Origin: an uncultured Lachnospiraceae bacterium
GTDB taxonomy: Bacteria > Bacillota > Clostridia > Lachnospirales > Lachnospiraceae
Assembly (NCBI GenBank): GCA_902766655.1
Contig: CACXEL010000078.1
Location: 1-31,177, forward strand
Reading direction: 5' to 3'
DNA length: 31,177 bases
Below are positions 1-8,000 of the stretch, one piece after another. The position numbers and the translations under genes were made by a program. Under the pieces are notes generated by a model. That model saw nothing but the letters and a program-made list of their open reading frames with translations. It made no database searches and was not told the DNA's origin. Numbering within the stretch: position 1 is the first letter of the stretch; each line of letters starts with the position of its first letter.

Positions 1-83
1 GCTGCGTTGGTCATGACCCGGATGATGAGGAAGCCGGGCTCCTCCGGCATGTACTTTTTTTCCTGATCGTCTCTGAAATCCAT
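1..83 (-). CDS. Unidentified protein, N-terminal fragment (runs off the window)
   Basis: Only the first 27 codons are present, reading leftwards from an ATG at 81-83 and open to the window edge. The visible peptide begins MDFRDDQEKKYMPEEPGF and continues into a hydrophobic stretch LIIRVM. A GGAG lies about 10 nt upstream of the ATG. The gene follows the DUF58 gene on the same strand after 132 nt. MoxR and DUF58 genes are often followed by a transglutaminase-like membrane protein, but the visible residues do not show that family. I do not recognise it. Too short to assign. Confidence 0.5.
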   Translation of the reverse strand, partial: MDFRDDQEKKYMPEEPGFLIIRVMTNA

Positions 84-159
84 CTGTATTTGGCTCCGTT
101 CGGGGCCTCGCCGGGGCGATGGCCTGCAAAAGCTCCTGTTACTTCTGTTATAACTTTGT

Positions 160-174
160 CCTGGTCAGACCAGG
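160..174. repeat. Short perfect inverted repeat after the DUF58 gene
   Basis: CCTGGTC and GACCAGG flank a single A, giving a 15-base near-palindrome 42 nt beyond the DUF58 stop. There is no T-run on the minus strand after it, so it is not a convincing Rho-independent terminator. It could be a binding site or a weak stem in the transcript leading into the next gene. Confidence 0.35.
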
Positions 175-215
175 CAGTCGGTTTATTCGTTGCCCTCTGC
201 CATCCGGCCATTCTC

Positions 216-1343
216 TCAGCGGGCCCGGCTCCAGTCCATGCGGATGAAGTGAACGTTGGCCGGCACCGCCACGTCCAGCATGCTCTCCATGAGGGGGCAG
301 AGCCAGAGCAGCCCGCCCTGGGCGGAGGCGAGGCGGGCGATGGCCGACATGAGGCGGTCGTCGCGGCTGGAGGAGATGAGGCAGTAGGTGACATTTTCCG
401 CGCGCTCGGTCAGGGTCTCATTTTCCACGACCTCCGAGAAGGGGCGCGCGCCCTTCTCCGGTGCGACCCGGGTCAGGGCTTCGGCTATGGTGCCAAGGTG
501 CTCCGGAGAGCCGCCGCCCGCGATGCGGATCTCCTGCTCCGTCATGCAGTCCCGCCCGTTGGAAATGAGGCCGACCGGGATCCGCCCGTCGATGCAGCGC
601 CCGGCCAGGGTGAAAGCCAGACGGATGCTGTGCTCCAGGATCTCCGGGTCGTAGTAGACGGCCGGCTCCTCCAGATTGAGGAGAATGCGGATCTCCTGGC
701 CGGAGGTGTGTTCCCGCAGGTTGACCATGAGCTGGCCCGAGCGGGCGCTGGCCTTCCAGTTGACGGACCGCATGGGGTCCGATGGAGCGTACTCACGGAT
801 GCCGCGGAAGGTGAAGACGTCCTCGTAGAGGCGTTTCCTGGCGATGACTTCGCCCAGGATCTGTTCCCAGGCGTCGTCCATGGCGTCGTCGGGGAGCATT
901 TTGGGCTGAACGTAGAGGTCCGTGTACTGGGCCACGTCCTTGTAGCCCGCCCGTCGGTCGAAGAGGCCGGGCACGACGAAGCTGGTGCCCAGGATCTGGT
1001 AGTAGCCGCGCTTTCTGGCCGTCAGGGCCTGCTCGCGGGTCACGGCCTCGTAGCCGCCCATGGTGAAGTATTCGACGACGTTGGTCCGGTCGGAGACGGT
1101 GGCGTTGGGGTTGTCCGAGGCCAGGAGGCCGGAGGACATCTGGAACTGGAGGCGGACCACCGGGAGTGGCAGGCGCTTTCGGTTGGTCACCTCGTAAATG
1201 AGGGTCGCCGTCTCCCCCTCGGTCACGGCGCGTTCTTTGAAGGTGAGCACGGCTGAAAGGCCCTTGTCCCAGATCTCGAGAAAGATCCGCTGCCAAAGCC
1301 AGTATAAAATGAAAATCCCGAGGGGGATCCATACGATCAGCAT
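216..1343 (-). CDS. DUF58-domain membrane-anchored protein, MoxR partner
   Basis: A 375-residue protein with one N-terminal hydrophobic helix (about residues 2-20), then a beta-rich region and the DUF58 signature FRGIREYAPSDPMRSVNWKA at about 179-198, followed by a von Willebrand A-like fold. DUF58 proteins are encoded beside MoxR AAA+ ATPases and are thought to act with them in chaperone-like or cell-envelope assembly roles; the substrate is unknown here. The start is well supported: GGAGGTG lies just upstream of the ATG at 1341-1343. The MoxR gene ends 27 nt upstream on the same strand, so the two are almost certainly cotranscribed. Family assignment is secure, the biological role is not. 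Confidence 0.9.
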   Translation of the reverse strand: MLIVWIPLGIFILYWLWQRIFLEIWDKGLSAVLTFKERAVTEGETATLIYEVTNRKRLPLPVVRLQFQMSSGLLASDNPNATVSDRTNVVEYFTMGGYEAVTREQALTARKRGYYQILGTSFVVPGLFDRRAGYKDVAQYTDLYVQPKMLPDDAMDDAWEQILGEVIARKRLYEDVFTFRGIREYAPSDPMRSVNWKASARSGQLMVNLREHTSGQEIRILLNLEEPAVYYDPEILEHSIRLAFTLAGRCIDGRIPVGLISNGRDCMTEQEIRIAGGGSPEHLGTIAEALTRVAPEKGARPFSEVVENETLTERAENVTYCLISSSRDDRLMSAIARLASAQGGLLWLCPLMESMLDVAVPANVHFIRMDWSRAR

Positions 1344-1370
1344 AGTGCACCTCCGCCGCGGATTCTGTCT

Positions 1371-2309
1371 TCAGAAGGATTCGGTGGGGACGGGAACCGA
1401 ATCCAGGATCTCCCGGATCACGGCCGGGCCGTCCGCCCGGCGGCCGTAGCTGTGGGCCAGGATCAGGCGGTGGGCAAGTACGGGCACCGCAAGTGCCTTG
1501 ATGTCCTCGGGCACCACGTAGTCCCTCTCCTCCAGATAGGAGTAGACCTGGACGGCGTGGAGGAGGGCCAGGGAGCCGCGGGGACTCACGCCGGAGGCCA
1601 CGTCGCCTCTTGTCCTGGTGGCGAGCGTCAGGTCGGCGATATAGCCGAGAAGCTCAGAGGAGATCTCGATCTTTTTGGCCTCCTCGCGGGCCCTGAGGAT
1701 GGCGCTGCCGTCCGTCACGGGGCCAATCGAGGAGAGGACGTCGTCCGTCAGGAAGCGACGGAGGACGGCGATTTCTTCATTTCTGTCCGGGAAGCCCAGG
1801 GAGAGCTTCATGAGGAACCGGTCCAGCTGGGCCTCGGGCAGGGGAAAGGTACCGCTGGTCTCCACCGGGTTCTGGGTCGCGATGACGAAAAATGGCTCTT
1901 TGAGGGCCCGTGTCTCACCGTCCACCGTCACCTGCCGCTCCTCCATGCACTCGAGGAGGCCGGCCTGGGTCCTGGGCGTGGCACGGTTGATCTCGTCGGC
2001 CAGAAGGATGCCCGTGAAGACCGGGCCCGGCTTGAAAATGAAGGCCTTCTCCCCTTCATGCCAGACCGAAAGGCCGGTCACGTCCGAGGGCAGGAGGTCC
2101 GGCGTGAACTGGATCCGGTTGAAGTCCACGGCCACGGACCTGGCCAGGGACTTGGCCAGCATGGTCTTGCCGGTGCCCGGGACGTCCTCCAGGAGGACGT
2201 GGCCGCCGGCCACCAGGGCGGTGAGGACCAGGCGGATCGTCCTGCGGCGGCCCACCAGAACGCGGTCTATATTTTCTTCTATCGCGAGAATGTCTTCCCT
2301 GGCACCCAT
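1371..2309 (-). CDS. MoxR-family AAA+ ATPase
   Basis: A 312-residue AAA+ ATPase of the MoxR type. Walker A is EDVPGTGKT at 41-49 and Walker B is ILLADEINR at 101-109 with D105 and E106; the sensor region IATQNP and the arginine-rich helical lid follow. MoxR proteins are ATP-driven remodelling factors that work with von Willebrand-like partners, here the DUF58 protein encoded directly downstream. Start chosen at the ATG at 2307-2309, preceded by GGAGGTGC. It is the first gene of a minus-strand operon whose promoter must lie in the AT-rich 2310-2545 segment. Confidence 0.95.
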   Translation of the reverse strand: MGAREDILAIEENIDRVLVGRRRTIRLVLTALVAGGHVLLEDVPGTGKTMLAKSLARSVAVDFNRIQFTPDLLPSDVTGLSVWHEGEKAFIFKPGPVFTGILLADEINRATPRTQAGLLECMEERQVTVDGETRALKEPFFVIATQNPVETSGTFPLPEAQLDRFLMKLSLGFPDRNEEIAVLRRFLTDDVLSSIGPVTDGSAILRAREEAKKIEISSELLGYIADLTLATRTRGDVASGVSPRGSLALLHAVQVYSYLEERDYVVPEDIKALAVPVLAHRLILAHSYGRRADGPAVIREILDSVPVPTESF

Positions 2310-2545
2310 GCTGCACCTCCGATTGTTCTGAAAGATCCGTTTCTTAAAGTATAACCAAGTGCTTTTCTATTTTAAAGGGGAAAATGAGGGACCTTCCTTT
2401 TTCTCATTTTCCTCGGGTTTCTTTATACTTAATTTAGATTTTTTAGGAACGTTTTCTGAATTATACACATTCCTGCAACATTTCCCCTGTATAGTATACG
2501 TCAGATAGATGAAATGACCACTCACTATCTCCCCCCTCATTATAA
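2310..2545. other. AT-rich intergenic segment upstream of moxR
   Basis: No gene is visible. The segment is much more AT-rich than its surroundings and carries several -10-like words on the minus strand (TATAAT near 2460, TATACT near 2497), none with a good -35 at 16-18 nt. The promoter of the MoxR operon is probably here but I cannot place it. GGAAAATG and its complement occur at 2379 and 2405. Confidence 0.4.
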
Positions 2546-2551
2546 GAAACG

Positions 2552-2579
2552 AAAAAGAGACCCGGCCAGGTCTCTTTTT
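2552..2579 (-). terminator. Rho-independent terminator of the kinase-NfeD-FloA-regulator operon
   Basis: Perfect 11-bp arms AAAAAGAGACC and GGTCTCTTTTT around the loop CGGCCA. Because the arms end in A and T runs, it can work in both directions. On the minus strand it lies downstream of the LytTR regulator, after the repeat block; nothing converges on it from the left. Confidence 0.75.
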
Positions 2580-2588
2580 TGTGTTAGC

Positions 2589-2801
2589 AATGAGCCGGGC
2601 GCGAATAAAGAATGATGGAGCCAGGGGAGAGCTCGCTTTCCCCTGGCTCCATCATTCTTTATTTGCATGCGGCGAATGCCGCCACAACGAGCGGCTCCGC
2701 CGCGAGTCTGTCCGCCCGGCTCATGCCACCCCCGGCTGCGTCTCGGCGAATGAGCCACAACGAGCCGGCTCCGCCGCGAGTCTGTCCGCCCGGCTCATTC
2801 C
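2589..2801. repeat. Nested inverted and direct repeats after the LytTR gene
   Basis: Three layers are visible. A hairpin with perfect 25-bp arms (2604-2628 and 2639-2663, starting AATAAAGAATGATGG) around a 10-base loop. A 74-bp-period direct repeat, two copies at about 2670-2736 and 2744-2801, each ending in CCGCCCGGCTCAT. An outer inverted repeat in which ATGAGCCGGGCG at 2590-2601 matches the ends of both direct-repeat copies in reverse. No coding potential is supported. It lies between the regulator stop and the operon terminator, so it would be transcribed as a folded 3' tail. Confidence 0.7.
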
Positions 2802-2805
2802 CCGA

Positions 2806-3531
2806 TCACTGCCACTTCTGGCGGATCTCCTCGTACTTCCCGCTGGTCATGAGCGCCGTCTCCGCGGTGCCCTTCAGCTTGACCACGTAGGTCCATCTTC
2901 CGTAGACCTCCAGCTTTCTGATCGCGTCGGTCCGGATGATGTAGGACTTGTGGCACCGCATGAAGACCTTGGGGTCCAGCTTCTCTTCCAGGGCGGAGAG
3001 GGACTGGGCTGTCAGAAACGTATCGGCGCCCGTGACGATCCGCGTGACGCCGTCCGTCCGCTCAATCATGATTATGTCACTGATGTCGACGAAGTTGATC
3101 TCCTCCTTGCCCCGGATGATCAGCTTGTCGTCGCGGACGGGCTTCATTTTCCCGTCGTCGGCGGCCGGGCCGGACAGGGCGCTGATCCTCTCCAGGGTCT
3201 TTCGGATCCTGGCCATGTCGAAGGGCTTGACCAGGTAGTCGAAGGCGTAGATCTCAAAGGCGTTGGCCATGTACTCGCTGTGGGCGGTGGCGAAGATGAT
3301 CTTCACTTTCGGATCCACCTCGGTGATGGCCTTGGCGCACTCCAGGCCGCTCTCGCCGCCCAGGTCGATGTCCATAAAGACGATTTCGGGACGAAGAGCG
3401 ATGAAGTCGCTGATGGCGGCGGCGAAATTGCCGCAGGAGGAGACGACCTTGAACCCCTCGTTCCGCTCGATCATCTTGCCGAGGATGGTCCTGATCTGCT
3501 CTTCGTCCTCCACTACCATGACTTTCATCAT
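2806..3531 (-). CDS. LytTR-family response regulator
   Basis: A 241-residue two-domain regulator. The receiver domain (about 1-120) has the acidic pair at 9-10, the phosphoacceptor D54 in VFMDIDLGG and K102 in YLVKPFD. The LytTR DNA-binding domain (about 138-240) carries FMRCHKSYIIR, typical of the family. LytTR regulators control envelope, toxin, competence or quorum functions. It is the last gene of a four-gene operon, 53 nt after floA, and its partner is clearly the Spo0B-like kinase at the operon head. Two adjacent ATGs are possible starts; the upstream one (3529-3531) is used here. Targets are unknown. Confidence 0.93.
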   Translation of the reverse strand: MMKVMVVEDEEQIRTILGKMIERNEGFKVVSSCGNFAAAISDFIALRPEIVFMDIDLGGESGLECAKAITEVDPKVKIIFATAHSEYMANAFEIYAFDYLVKPFDMARIRKTLERISALSGPAADDGKMKPVRDDKLIIRGKEEINFVDISDIIMIERTDGVTRIVTGADTFLTAQSLSALEEKLDPKVFMRCHKSYIIRTDAIRKLEVYGRWTYVVKLKGTAETALMTSGKYEEIRQKWQ

Positions 3532-3584
3532 ATCTTCGTCCCGTTCCTTTTCAGTCAGTATTTTTCCGCTGCCTTACAGCGTTC

Positions 3585-4553
3585 TCATTCCTTCTTCTTG
3601 TCCACGAAATCCGTGACGCCGTTCCCGATATCCTTCTTCATCTTGGTGTCGGCCTGGATGTTCTGGAGCTTGTAGTAGTCCATGACGCCCATGTTGCCGG
3701 ACCGCAGGGCTTCCGCCATGGCTCTCGGCACTTCAGCCTCGGCCTTCACGACCTCGGCCTTCATTTCCTGCTCAAGGGCGACGGCCATGGCCCTTCTCTC
3801 CTCGGCCTTGGCCTGGGCGATCTTGGTGTTGGCCTCCGCCTGCAGGCTCTGGAGGTTGGCGCCGATGTTCCGGCCGATGTCGATGTCGGCGATGTCGATG
3901 GAAATGATTTCATACGCCGTTCCGGAGTCGAGTCCCTTGTCCAGGACCACCTTGGAGATGTCGTCCGGGTTCTCCAGCACCTGGCTGTGGGTGGTGGAGG
4001 AGCCGACGGTGGTGACGATGCCTTCGCCGACGCGGGCAAGGACCGTGGCCTCACCGGCGCCGCCGATCAGGCGGTCAATGTTGGTCCTGACGGTGACGCG
4101 GGCCTTGACGAGAAGCTCGATGCCGTCCTTGGCGACCGCGGAAATCTCGGGAGTCTCGATGACCTTGGGTGTAACGCTCATCTTCACCGCCTGGAAGACG
4201 TCGCGGCCGGCCAGGTCGATGGCGGAGGCCTGCTCGAAGGACAGGCTCATGCCGGCTCTCTCCGCGGCGATCAGGGCGTTGATCACGTTGTCCACGTTGC
4301 CGCCGGCCAGGTAATGGGCTTCGAGCTCATTCGTCTTGACCTCCAGGCCGGCCTTGGTGGCCTTGATCATGGGACCCACGATCTTGGCGGGCTTTACGCG
4401 GCGGATCTTCATGCCGACGAGGGAGAAGATGGAGATCTTCACGCCGCTCGCGATGGCGGAAATCCACATTCCCACGGGTATGACCGTAAAGAATACCAGG
4501 ATGAGAACGATAACTACTACAGCGACGATGATGGGTCCTAAATCAATAATCAT
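3585..4553 (-). CDS. floA: Flotillin-like protein FloA
   Basis: A 322-residue FloA. An N-terminal membrane hairpin (about 6-40) is followed by the PHB/flotillin domain and an Ala/Glu-rich coiled coil ([19 protein letters not shown]), then the conserved end around [13 protein letters not shown]. FloA organises membrane microdomains and works with NfeD. Start: an upstream ATG at 4557-4559 overlaps the nfeD stop, but it lies only 1 nt from the AAAGGAG; the ATG at 4551-4553 has a 7-nt spacing, so I chose it. Its position between a two-component kinase and regulator suggests membrane-domain control of that signalling, or the reverse; this is inference. Confidence 0.95.
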   Translation of the reverse strand: MIIDLGPIIVAVVVIVLILVFFTVIPVGMWISAIASGVKISIFSLVGMKIRRVKPAKIVGPMIKATKAGLEVKTNELEAHYLAGGNVDNVINALIAAERAGMSLSFEQASAIDLAGRDVFQAVKMSVTPKVIETPEISAVAKDGIELLVKARVTVRTNIDRLIGGAGEATVLARVGEGIVTTVGSSTTHSQVLENPDDISKVVLDKGLDSGTAYEIISIDIADIDIGRNIGANLQSLQAEANTKIAQAKAEERRAMAVALEQEMKAEVVKAEAEVPRAMAEALRSGNMGVMDYYKLQNIQADTKMKKDIGNGVTDFVDKKKE

Positions 4554-4555
4554 GG

Positions 4556-5038
4556 TCATTCTCCTTTCTCGACAAAGATCTTATTGTTCTTTATTTCCTT
4601 GATCACAATGCTGTTGTCTTTTTTGATGTAGTCTCCTCCGGAGAGGATATCCAGTTTGACGCCGTCGAACTCGCCCTTGCCCGAAGGCCGGAGGTCCGTC
4701 AGCGCGACGCCCTTTTTCCCGATCAGATATTCCATATCCGTCTCGTCAATGAAGAGGTTTTTGCCCGGCAGGTCCGTGTCCAGCTTGATCGGTGACTTCA
4801 CCTTCTTCGAATTGAAAATGATAACACTCACCACCAGCATCACCGCAATGACCACGATGGCGATCACGCCCACGATCACCCGCTCGGATGCGTTCCTCCC
4901 CGTCAGAAAGATCCCGGCCGCAGTACCGATGATACCGCAGATCCCCGGCACCCCGAAGCCCGGCATGAAGAATTCCAGGCCGATCAGGATGATTCCGACA
5001 AGGAGTACGATGATGCCCAGAATATTTATCGCACCCAT
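4556..5038 (-). CDS. NfeD-like membrane protein
   Basis: A 160-residue NfeD of the short (truncated, protease-less) type. Two or three membrane helices fill residues 1-75 ([22 protein letters not shown] is the start of them), followed by a C-terminal OB-fold domain (about 95-160, with [16 protein letters not shown]). NfeD proteins pair with flotillins in membrane microdomains, and floA follows directly, its alternative ATG overlapping this stop codon. The start ATG at 5036-5038 has GGAG 8 nt upstream. Only 3 nt separate it from the kinase stop. Assignment is firm. Confidence 0.92.
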   Translation of the reverse strand: MGAINILGIIVLLVGIILIGLEFFMPGFGVPGICGIIGTAAGIFLTGRNASERVIVGVIAIVVIAVMLVVSVIIFNSKKVKSPIKLDTDLPGKNLFIDETDMEYLIGKKGVALTDLRPSGKGEFDGVKLDILSGGDYIKKDNSIVIKEIKNNKIFVEKGE

Positions 5039-5041
5039 ATA

Positions 5042-5779
5042 TTATACTCCTTTGTCAAACGCTACTGTGAACATTGTTTCCGTTTCGTCCGATTTCAATG
5101 TAATGCTGCCCCTGTTCTCCGTCAGAATGTCGGACACGATGGCGAGTCCCTGCCCGTGGCCTTCCCCCTTTTTGGTGGTGAAGCCTCTCCGGAAAATGCT
5201 CTCCCGCATGTCCTCGGGAATCGCAGGGCCGTTATTTCCGACCTCGAACACATAGCTTTCCGACGTCTCCGTGATGTTGACGCGAAGCTGCTTTTCCGCC
5301 CGGTCCGAGTCCTCCAGGGCCCGCAGCGCATTGTCGATCAGGTTGGAGAGGACCTTGCAGAGCTCCCAGTCCTCCATGCCGAGGGCGGCGAGGTCGGACT
5401 TGACTTCGATCACGAACTCGATCCCCTTGGCGTCCGCCTCGGCCGACTTGGCGGCCAGGAGGGCGTTGATGGCGGGCTTGGAGGTCTTGATCGCCTTGCC
5501 TGTCTTCAAAAGCTCCCTGTATACATTTCTGAAATACGCCTCCATTTCATCATATTCCCCGAGCTCCATGAGGCCGTAGACGACCTGCAGATGATTGAGA
5601 TAATCATGTCTGTCAGACCGCAGCCTGTCGTTGAAGCGGCTCAGATTCTCTATGCTCTCGCGGAGCGTGTCGTTCCTGGCCCTGAGCCTTAAGTCGCTTC
5701 TGATCAGCAGTAAAATGCAGACCAGGAGCACCACCACCAGGATGACGCACAGCGTGAGGTAAGAACTGTTCGCGGCCAC
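5042..5779 (-). CDS. Sensor histidine kinase, Spo0B-type dimerisation domain
   Basis: A 245-residue kinase with a single N-terminal membrane helix (about 8-27) and almost no extracellular part. The phosphoacceptor motif DRHDYLNHLQVV has H58, typical of the Spo0B/CitA/GHKL group. The ATPase domain has the N-box NLIDNALRALE, G1 EVGNNGP and GFTTKKGEGHGQGLAIV. Start is a GTG at 5777-5779, with AGGAGG 9 nt upstream. With no sensor domain, it may read the membrane or a partner protein; NfeD and FloA encoded directly downstream are obvious candidates (inference). Confidence 0.92.
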   Translation of the reverse strand: MAANSSYLTLCVILVVVLLVCILLLIRSDLRLRARNDTLRESIENLSRFNDRLRSDRHDYLNHLQVVYGLMELGEYDEMEAYFRNVYRELLKTGKAIKTSKPAINALLAAKSAEADAKGIEFVIEVKSDLAALGMEDWELCKVLSNLIDNALRALEDSDRAEKQLRVNITETSESYVFEVGNNGPAIPEDMRESIFRRGFTTKKGEGHGQGLAIVSDILTENRGSITLKSDETETMFTVAFDKGV

Positions 5780-5843
5780 TTTTTGTTTCCTCCTTGGTCA
5801 CAGAGTATCACTTTTCGGGGAAGAGACAACGGATATATTCTCA

Positions 5844-5872
5844 ATTATACACTTTCCGGCTTCAAATGACAG
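5844..5872 (-). promoter_or_regulatory. Promoter of the kinase-NfeD-FloA-regulator operon
   Basis: On the minus strand CTGTCA, 17 nt, TATAAT: a perfect -10 and a 4/6 -35 at ideal spacing. It lies 65 nt upstream of the GTG start of the kinase and is the only good promoter in that gap. Confidence 0.65.
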
Positions 5873-5929
5873 AAAAAAACAGGGCCGGTCCTTTTTCCCG
5901 GATCGGGAAAAGGACCGGCCCTGTTTTTC
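5873..5929 (-). terminator. Strong terminator after the peptide-binding lipoprotein gene
   Basis: Arms ACAGGGCCGGTCC...CCCG and CGGG...GGACCGGCCCTGT pair with one bulged base around a short loop; on the minus strand a seven-T run follows. It starts 7 nt past the lipoprotein stop and separates that gene from the kinase operon promoter. The core GGGCCGGTCC resembles the GGGACGGTCC hairpins elsewhere in the window. Confidence 0.85.
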
Positions 5930-5935
5930 AGGCTC

Positions 5936-7663
5936 TCACCGGAAATGAGCCTTTCCGAACATATCGCAGTAAGCGCCATCGATCTCCGGACTCAGCAGAC
6001 AACGGACGCCGTAATAGTACACCGGTATCACACACCAGGTCTCCATCAGGGTCCTCTCCGCCTGCCTGAGCTGATTCGCGCGCATGGCGGCATCCGTTCC
6101 CATGCGGATCTCCTGGATCAGTGAGTCGTACCCGGTCCAGACCGGCGCCTGCGGAGCCTCACGCCTGCCCAGCGTGAGGCCGCTGGCTGCAGAATCGGAA
6201 GCGAACCTTTCCAGCAGGCAGGCCGGATCGTTGTAATCCGCCGGCCACCCTTCGCGGGCCAGCACGTACTGCCCGCTCATGAGGGCCGCGTAGTAGTCGT
6301 CCCAGGGCAGGCTTTCCACCACGAGGTCGATTCCCAGCACCGCCAGGTCTTCGCGGAGCTCCTCCGCGACCGCCAGATGTCCCTCGCTCTCCGTCGTCAG
6401 GAAGGGCAGGGTGATGGCGGGCTCCACCGTGAACGTCTGGTCTTCATTTTCCGTGAACCGGTAGCCGCAGCCCTCCAGCAGCCCCTTGGCCTGGGCGACG
6501 TCGGCTCCGGAGGCGTCCAGGTAGGAGACCGTCTCGTCCTTGTAGATGCCTCCGTTCCCGTCGCTCATCCCGGGCGGAATCAGGGAATCCGCGGCGATTC
6601 CGCCGGTCCTCTCCGCCACCGTCGGCCGGTCGATGAGCATGGAGACGGCCTTCCGGAAGGTCATGGCCTGCCAGGCGGACTTGTTGCTGAAATAATCCGA
6701 GGCTGCGTTGAAGACAAGGTAGTAGGTCCCCGCCCCGGTCACCGTGTGAACGTCCGCAGCTGTCTCCATGGAGGCGGGAATCACGTCCACATAGTCCAGC
6801 TCACCGCAGTCGTAGGCGTCGGCCGTATACCCGTCATCTCTGGAAATGACCACCTCCAGCTGGTCCGCCTTCACCGCCTCCGCGCCGTAAAATGCAGAAT
6901 TCTTCCTGAAAATGAGCTTGTCATCGCCGGCTTTCCCCGCATAGCAGAAGGCCCCGTTGGAAATGAAGCCCTCCCCCTCGGTCCAGGCCCCCGGCGCCGT
7001 CCCCTCCGGATCGGCCGCCGCGACCGCCTTTTCCGGCACCGGGAAGAAGACGGGCATGGTCAGAAGTTCTGTGAAATAAGGGGCCGGATGCTGCAGCGTC
7101 ACCACCAGCTTCCGGTCGCCGGAGGCCTCTGCCATGAGAGATCCGTCGTCGTTCCGGGCGATGATGTCCGTCAGCAGGTACCCGTAGGGGGCGCCGGTCT
7201 CCGCGCGCGCAGCCCGGTTCCAGCTGTAGATAAAATCCCCCGCCGTCAGGGCAGACCCGTCGCTCCAGACAGTCTTTTTCAGTTTGATGGTATATACCGT
7301 GCCGTCGGCGCTGATTTCGGGCATGGCGGAAGCCAGCTCGGGGAGGATTTCCCCGTCCCCGGTCTCCGTGTAGAGCCCCGCAAAGCAGTTGACGGCCAGC
7401 GTGAGGCCGGCCCGGTTCCCGGTCAGGGCCGGGTCCAGGCTGTCGGGCAGCTCCCCAAAGCCCGCGCTGAAGACCACCGGCTCGGGCACAGGCTCCTCGG
7501 TCGGCGTCGGCTCCGCCGTGGGCGTAGTCTCCGCATCTTCCCCGGTCATTTCGCTTTCGGTCTCCGTCTCCGCTTTCGTATCCGTTCCTTCTCCGCTGCC
7601 GCAGGCGGTGAGTCCCGTCATGAGGACCGCCGCGAGGAGCAGCGCAAATGCTCTCTTTTTCAT
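5936..7663 (-). CDS. Lipoprotein, oligopeptide-binding family (SBP_bac_5)
   Basis: A 575-residue extracytoplasmic solute-binding protein. Residues 1-20 are a lipoprotein signal peptide ending in the lipobox LTAC (Cys21), followed by a Glu/Thr/Pro-rich linker to about residue 65. The mature part has the OppA/DppA family features: SLDPALTGNRAGL, VWSDGSALTAGDFIYSWNRA, and the C-terminal REGWPADYNDP. It should bind peptides or another small ligand outside the membrane for an ABC importer. No permease or ATPase gene is next to it, so it is an orphan that must use a remote transporter. Start ATG at 7661-7663 with GGAG 6 nt upstream. Confidence 0.9.
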   Translation of the reverse strand: MKKRAFALLLAAVLMTGLTACGSGEGTDTKAETETESEMTGEDAETTPTAEPTPTEEPVPEPVVFSAGFGELPDSLDPALTGNRAGLTLAVNCFAGLYTETGDGEILPELASAMPEISADGTVYTIKLKKTVWSDGSALTAGDFIYSWNRAARAETGAPYGYLLTDIIARNDDGSLMAEASGDRKLVVTLQHPAPYFTELLTMPVFFPVPEKAVAAADPEGTAPGAWTEGEGFISNGAFCYAGKAGDDKLIFRKNSAFYGAEAVKADQLEVVISRDDGYTADAYDCGELDYVDVIPASMETAADVHTVTGAGTYYLVFNAASDYFSNKSAWQAMTFRKAVSMLIDRPTVAERTGGIAADSLIPPGMSDGNGGIYKDETVSYLDASGADVAQAKGLLEGCGYRFTENEDQTFTVEPAITLPFLTTESEGHLAVAEELREDLAVLGIDLVVESLPWDDYYAALMSGQYVLAREGWPADYNDPACLLERFASDSAASGLTLGRREAPQAPVWTGYDSLIQEIRMGTDAAMRANQLRQAERTLMETWCVIPVYYYGVRCLLSPEIDGAYCDMFGKAHFR

Positions 7664-7877
7664 CTTTCTCCTGCCGGGCCGTCACGGCCCCGTGTATGTC
7701 TTTTTATGATCCGCCTGCCAGTCCGGACATCACCAGACCGCAGCCGGCTTTTCATTAATACTATTGTCTCCAAGCCCGGCAAAAAATCAAGGAAAAGTTT
7801 CAATATTCGTCAGCGCCGGGCCTTCGTGTGCAAATCCCCGGCGGAAATGGGTGCCGCCCTGTCCGGTGCATCGTTTC
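7664..7877. other. Divergent intergenic region
   Basis: This holds the upstream region of the minus-strand lipoprotein gene and of the plus-strand thiT unit. I see no coding potential. An AT-rich patch at 7755-7765 may contain the lipoprotein promoter, but no clear -35/-10 pair could be placed. Confidence 0.4.
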
Positions 7878-7906
7878 TTGACACGGCAGCCATTGTGGTA
7901 TATCAT
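7878..7906 (+). promoter_or_regulatory. Promoter of the thiT riboswitch unit
   Basis: TTGACA at 7878-7883 and TATCAT at 7901-7906 with exactly 17 nt between: a consensus -35 and 5/6 -10. Transcription would begin just before the TPP riboswitch. Confidence 0.85.
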
Positions 7907-7911
7907 GATAG

Positions 7912-7996
7912 GCGTTGCTGGGGGCGCCCGCCGGCTGAGAAGGCTTTTGCCTGACCCCTATTACTTGATCCGGATAATACCGGCGTAAGGAGGCAA
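7912..7996 (+). promoter_or_regulatory. TPP riboswitch (THI element)
   Basis: The conserved THI-box words are in order: GGGGGCGCC, GGCTGAGAAGGC, GACCCC, then CTTGATCC and GGATAATACCGGCGTAAGG. The 3' part overlaps the AAGGAGG Shine-Dalgarno (7987-7993) of the next gene, and TTGC near the 5' end can pair with GCAA just after it. Ligand-bound folding would therefore hide the ribosome site: translational control, lowering thiT when thiamine diphosphate is plentiful. No terminator hairpin is present before the start codon. Confidence 0.95.
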
Positions 7997-8000
7997 GTAT

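Noticed and set aside
90..1256. Long open frame antisense to the DUF58 gene
   Set aside because: It is the GC-rich shadow of a real gene: its protein is rich in His, Gly and Arg, has no recognisable motif and lacks a ribosome site.
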